Source: Dehalococcoidia bacterium
GTDB taxonomy: Bacteria > Chloroflexota > Dehalococcoidia > Dehalococcoidales > BS750m-G39
Direction: 5' to 3'
Length of the DNA stretch: 8,169 nt
NCBI GenBank assembly: GCA_030615425.1
Contig: JAUWZG010000044.1
Location: forward strand, 1-8,169
A program made the translations under genes and the position numbers. The notes below the pieces were generated by a model. That model was not told where the DNA came from. It did no database searches and saw only the letters and a program-made list of their open reading frames with translations. Of this stretch, positions 6,639-8,169 are shown piece by piece (positions within the stretch are counted from its first letter, which is position 1; each line of letters begins with the position of its first letter).

Positions 6639-6656
6639 GGGTGGGGGGGGGGTGGG
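6639..6656 (+). other. G-rich tract GGGT(G10)TGGG
   Basis: This run of GGG, T, ten Gs, T, GGG can form a quadruplex on the plus strand. It can also pair imperfectly with the C-rich tract at 6561-6575, including a perfect 7-bp CCCACCC/GGGTGGG segment at the outer edge. The hairpin would then sit inside a larger stem. Homopolymer length is prone to sequencing error. Confidence 0.55.
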
Positions 6657-6692
6657 AAGCAAGACAAACTAAAAATGGGGGGAGCAGCTCTT

Positions 6693-6720
6693 TTGTCCTG
6701 CCGTGGGGATGTGGTATAAT
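6693..6720 (+). promoter_or_regulatory. hppA promoter with consensus extended -10
   Basis: A perfect TATAAT lies at 6715-6720 with the TG extension at 6712-6713. The -35 candidate TTGTCC (6693-6698, 4 of 6 matches) has a 16-nt spacer. The predicted start near 6727 leaves a leader of about 20 nt containing the ribosome binding site GGAGG (6739-6743). Confidence 0.75.
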
Positions 6721-6747
6721 CTTGGCGATTATTTGCACGGAGGGAAT

Positions 6748-8169
6748 ATGCTGCCAGGGATTTTTTGGGTCGTGCCTGCGGCTGGGGTAATAGCTATAAT
6801 CTTCGCCATACTTTTGGCAAGGAATGTTCTGAAGCGCTCCCCGGGGACAGCCAAGATGGAAGAGATTGGTGGCATGATTTTCGAGGGAGCCTGGGCTTTC
6901 TTGAAGCGTCAATACAGCACCATCGGCTGGCTATCAATCATAGTCGCGGTAGTAGTTGCTGTTCTAGTCGGTGTGCTTGGTGGGCATAGGGGCATAGAGG
7001 GGATAACTGCCTTTGGTATAGCCTGGAGAACTGGGGTTGCCTTTATGGCTGGGGCTTTGTGCTCTGCTGTCTCCGGCTTTATTGGCATGATTGTCGCTGT
7101 CAAGTGTAATGCCCGCTGTGCCCACGCCTCTCAGCACAGTCTGAAAGAGGCGGTTGATGTTGCCCTGCGTGGTGGTGCCGTTCCCGGTTTTCTCATTGTG
7201 GCGCTAAGCCTGCTGGGAGTAGCAGCCATCTATTTTGCTTATGGTGGGGCAAATACGCCTGATATTGCCCCTCACCTTATTGTCGGTTTTGGCTTTGGCG
7301 CCAGCTTTGTCGCCCTCTTTGCCCAGCTCGGCGGTGGTATCTATACCAAAGCCGCTGATATGGGGGCTGACCTGGTGGGCAAGGTTGAAGCCGGTATACC
7401 AGAGGATGACCCCCGCAATGCTGCCGTTATCGCCGACCTGGTTGGCGATAATGTTGGTGACTGTGCCGGGCGTGGCGCTGACCTCTTTGAGTCCACCGCC
7501 GCCGAGAATATCGGGGCGATGATATTGGGCATTGCTATCTATGCCATTACCGGCAATCCTGCCTGGATTTTATTCCCTCTGGTTGTCCGTGCCTTCGGTA
7601 TTTTTGCCAGCATGGTAGGTATCCTCTGCGTGCGTATCCGGGGCAATGAGAACCCGATGAATGCCCTTAACCGCGGCTTTTATGTTGCCATTGCTTTATC
7701 TATTATCGCTATGTTTTTCACCGTATCCAATATGCTGGACAGCTATTGGCTCTTCGCTGCCGGAGTAGTTGGTATCCTTACCAGCGTGGTGGTGGTCTTT
7801 ATTACCCAGTATTATACCGAAGCCAGGTTCAGGCCGGTTAAGTCCATTGTTGAAGCCTCAAAGACAGGTCCGGCGACTAATATTGTTACCGGCACTGCTG
7901 TCGGCTTTGAGACCACCCTGGCTACAGCTGTGGTCATCGGCCTGGCCCTGCTGCTTTCTTACTGGATGGGCACCATGACCGGGCTGCCCGGTGCCGGCGC
8001 CTTCGGCACGGCGGTGGCGACCATGGGCATGCTGATGACCTGCCCCTTCATTCTGTCGGAAGACACCTTCGGTCCGATAACCGACAATGCCAATGGCATT
8101 AATGCAATGTCTGGCGCTGGTGAGAAGGTACGCCGCATCACCGACCGCCTTGATGCTGTGGGCAACACC
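6748..8169 (+). CDS. hppA: Membrane-bound ion-translocating pyrophosphatase (3' truncated)
   Basis: The first 474 residues are present and the frame is open to the window edge. Full-length homologues are about 680-770 residues. The enzyme hydrolyses cytoplasmic pyrophosphate and pumps H+ and/or Na+ across the membrane. The substrate site is unmistakable: GGGIYTKAADMGADLVGKVE (195-214), then IPEDDPRN (217-224) and the aspartate series D230, D234, D238 and D245, which hold Mg-PPi. A further metal/PPi segment is GPITDNANGINAMSG (442-456). At least eight hydrophobic segments are visible. The loop reads DCAGRGADLFES (238-249), where many relatives have DVAGMGADLFES. The cysteine (C239) recalls the K+-independent class, and E248 matches the helix-6 glutamate of the Na+- and some H+-pumping groups. 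The window ends at VGNT, just before the Ala/Lys position that decides K+ dependence, so ion class is open. The start is supported by GGAGG at 6739-6743 and the promoter at 6693-6720. Confidence 0.95.
   Translation, partial: MLPGIFWVVPAAGVIAIIFAILLARNVLKRSPGTAKMEEIGGMIFEGAWAFLKRQYSTIGWLSIIVAVVVAVLVGVLGGHRGIEGITAFGIAWRTGVAFMAGALCSAVSGFIGMIVAVKCNARCAHASQHSLKEAVDVALRGGAVPGFLIVALSLLGVAAIYFAYGGANTPDIAPHLIVGFGFGASFVALFAQLGGGIYTKAADMGADLVGKVEAGIPEDDPRNAAVIADLVGDNVGDCAGRGADLFESTAAENIGAMILGIAIYAITGNPAWILFPLVVRAFGIFASMVGILCVRIRGNENPMNALNRGFYVAIALSIIAMFFTVSNMLDSYWLFAAGVVGILTSVVVVFITQYYTEARFRPVKSIVEASKTGPATNIVTGTAVGFETTLATAVVIGLALLLSYWMGTMTGLPGAGAFGTAVATMGMLMTCPFILSEDTFGPITDNANGINAMSGAGEKVRRITDRLDAVGNT

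Larger units (their letters stand above)
6434..6747. other. Structured intergenic region between MFS and hppA
   Basis: These 314 bp hold no convincing gene. They contain, in order, the MFS-side inverted repeat (6441-6469), a minus-strand G-quadruplex motif (6561-6575), a strong hairpin (6596-6611), a plus-strand G tract (6639-6656) and the hppA promoter (6693-6720). One short frame at 6513-6719 is proline/glycine-rich low-complexity translation of the C and G tracts and is not credible. Confidence 0.6.

Noticed and set aside
6632..6641. 10-bp palindrome CCCTATAGGG
   Set aside because: Several palindromes of this length are expected by chance in the window, and it has no special position relative to the promoter boxes.
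6513..6719. Short plus-strand reading frame before hppA
   Set aside because: It translates the C- and G-rich tracts, overlaps the hppA promoter, and has no ribosome binding site or recognisable domain.
1..8169. CRISPR array, defence operon, biosynthetic cluster or transposon with terminal repeats
   Set aside because: No regularly spaced repeats, no Cas, toxin-antitoxin or nuclease genes, and no transposase were found on either strand.

Overview
The window looks like a chromosomal segment of a bacterium, most probably a Chloroflexota member of the Dehalococcoidia type. This is an inference from moderate GC, a membrane pyrophosphatase with the DCAGRGADLFEST-type core, a B12/radical SAM protein with a DUF4070-like tail, and a secreted trypsin-like protease with CARDB-like stalk domains. 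No 16S gene or other marker is present to prove it. Both ends of the window cut through genes.

Left region (1-2771). It opens with the C-terminal two thirds of a B12-dependent-type radical SAM enzyme that is visibly AT-richer than the rest. A probable terminator follows, then about 600 bp without a convincing gene but with a cluster of perfect inverted repeats, including an 18-bp palindrome. Next, on the minus strand, comes a tyrosine recombinase whose start lies only 29 nt after the 3' end of a tRNA-Glu(UUC) gene. A recombinase immediately downstream of a tRNA is the usual signature of one end of a tRNA-integrated element. The tRNA is intact, and I could not find a second attachment site in the window, so the element either extends past the left edge or is a remnant.

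Centre (2772-5159). Divergently from the tRNA, and on the plus strand, lies a secreted, C-terminally membrane-anchored trypsin-like serine protease with two CARDB-like beta domains. A VTT (DedA/SNARE-associated) inner-membrane protein follows 46 bp downstream. An extended -10 box sits so close to its ATG that a leaderless transcript is likely.

Right region (5156-8169). An MFS transporter on the minus strand converges with the VTT gene, and the two reading frames overlap by their stop codons. A 314-bp intergenic region then carries an inverted repeat upstream of the MFS gene, two G-quadruplex-capable tracts on opposite strands, a strong hairpin, and a near-consensus extended -10 promoter. That promoter drives hppA, the membrane-bound ion-pumping pyrophosphatase. 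hppA runs off the right edge just before the residues known to decide potassium dependence.

The genes do not form one pathway. They are a set of envelope and transport housekeeping genes next to a tRNA-linked recombination locus. I do not see a convincing new multi-gene system. The items most worth a second look are the tRNA/integrase junction, the palindrome cluster, and the structured region upstream of hppA.
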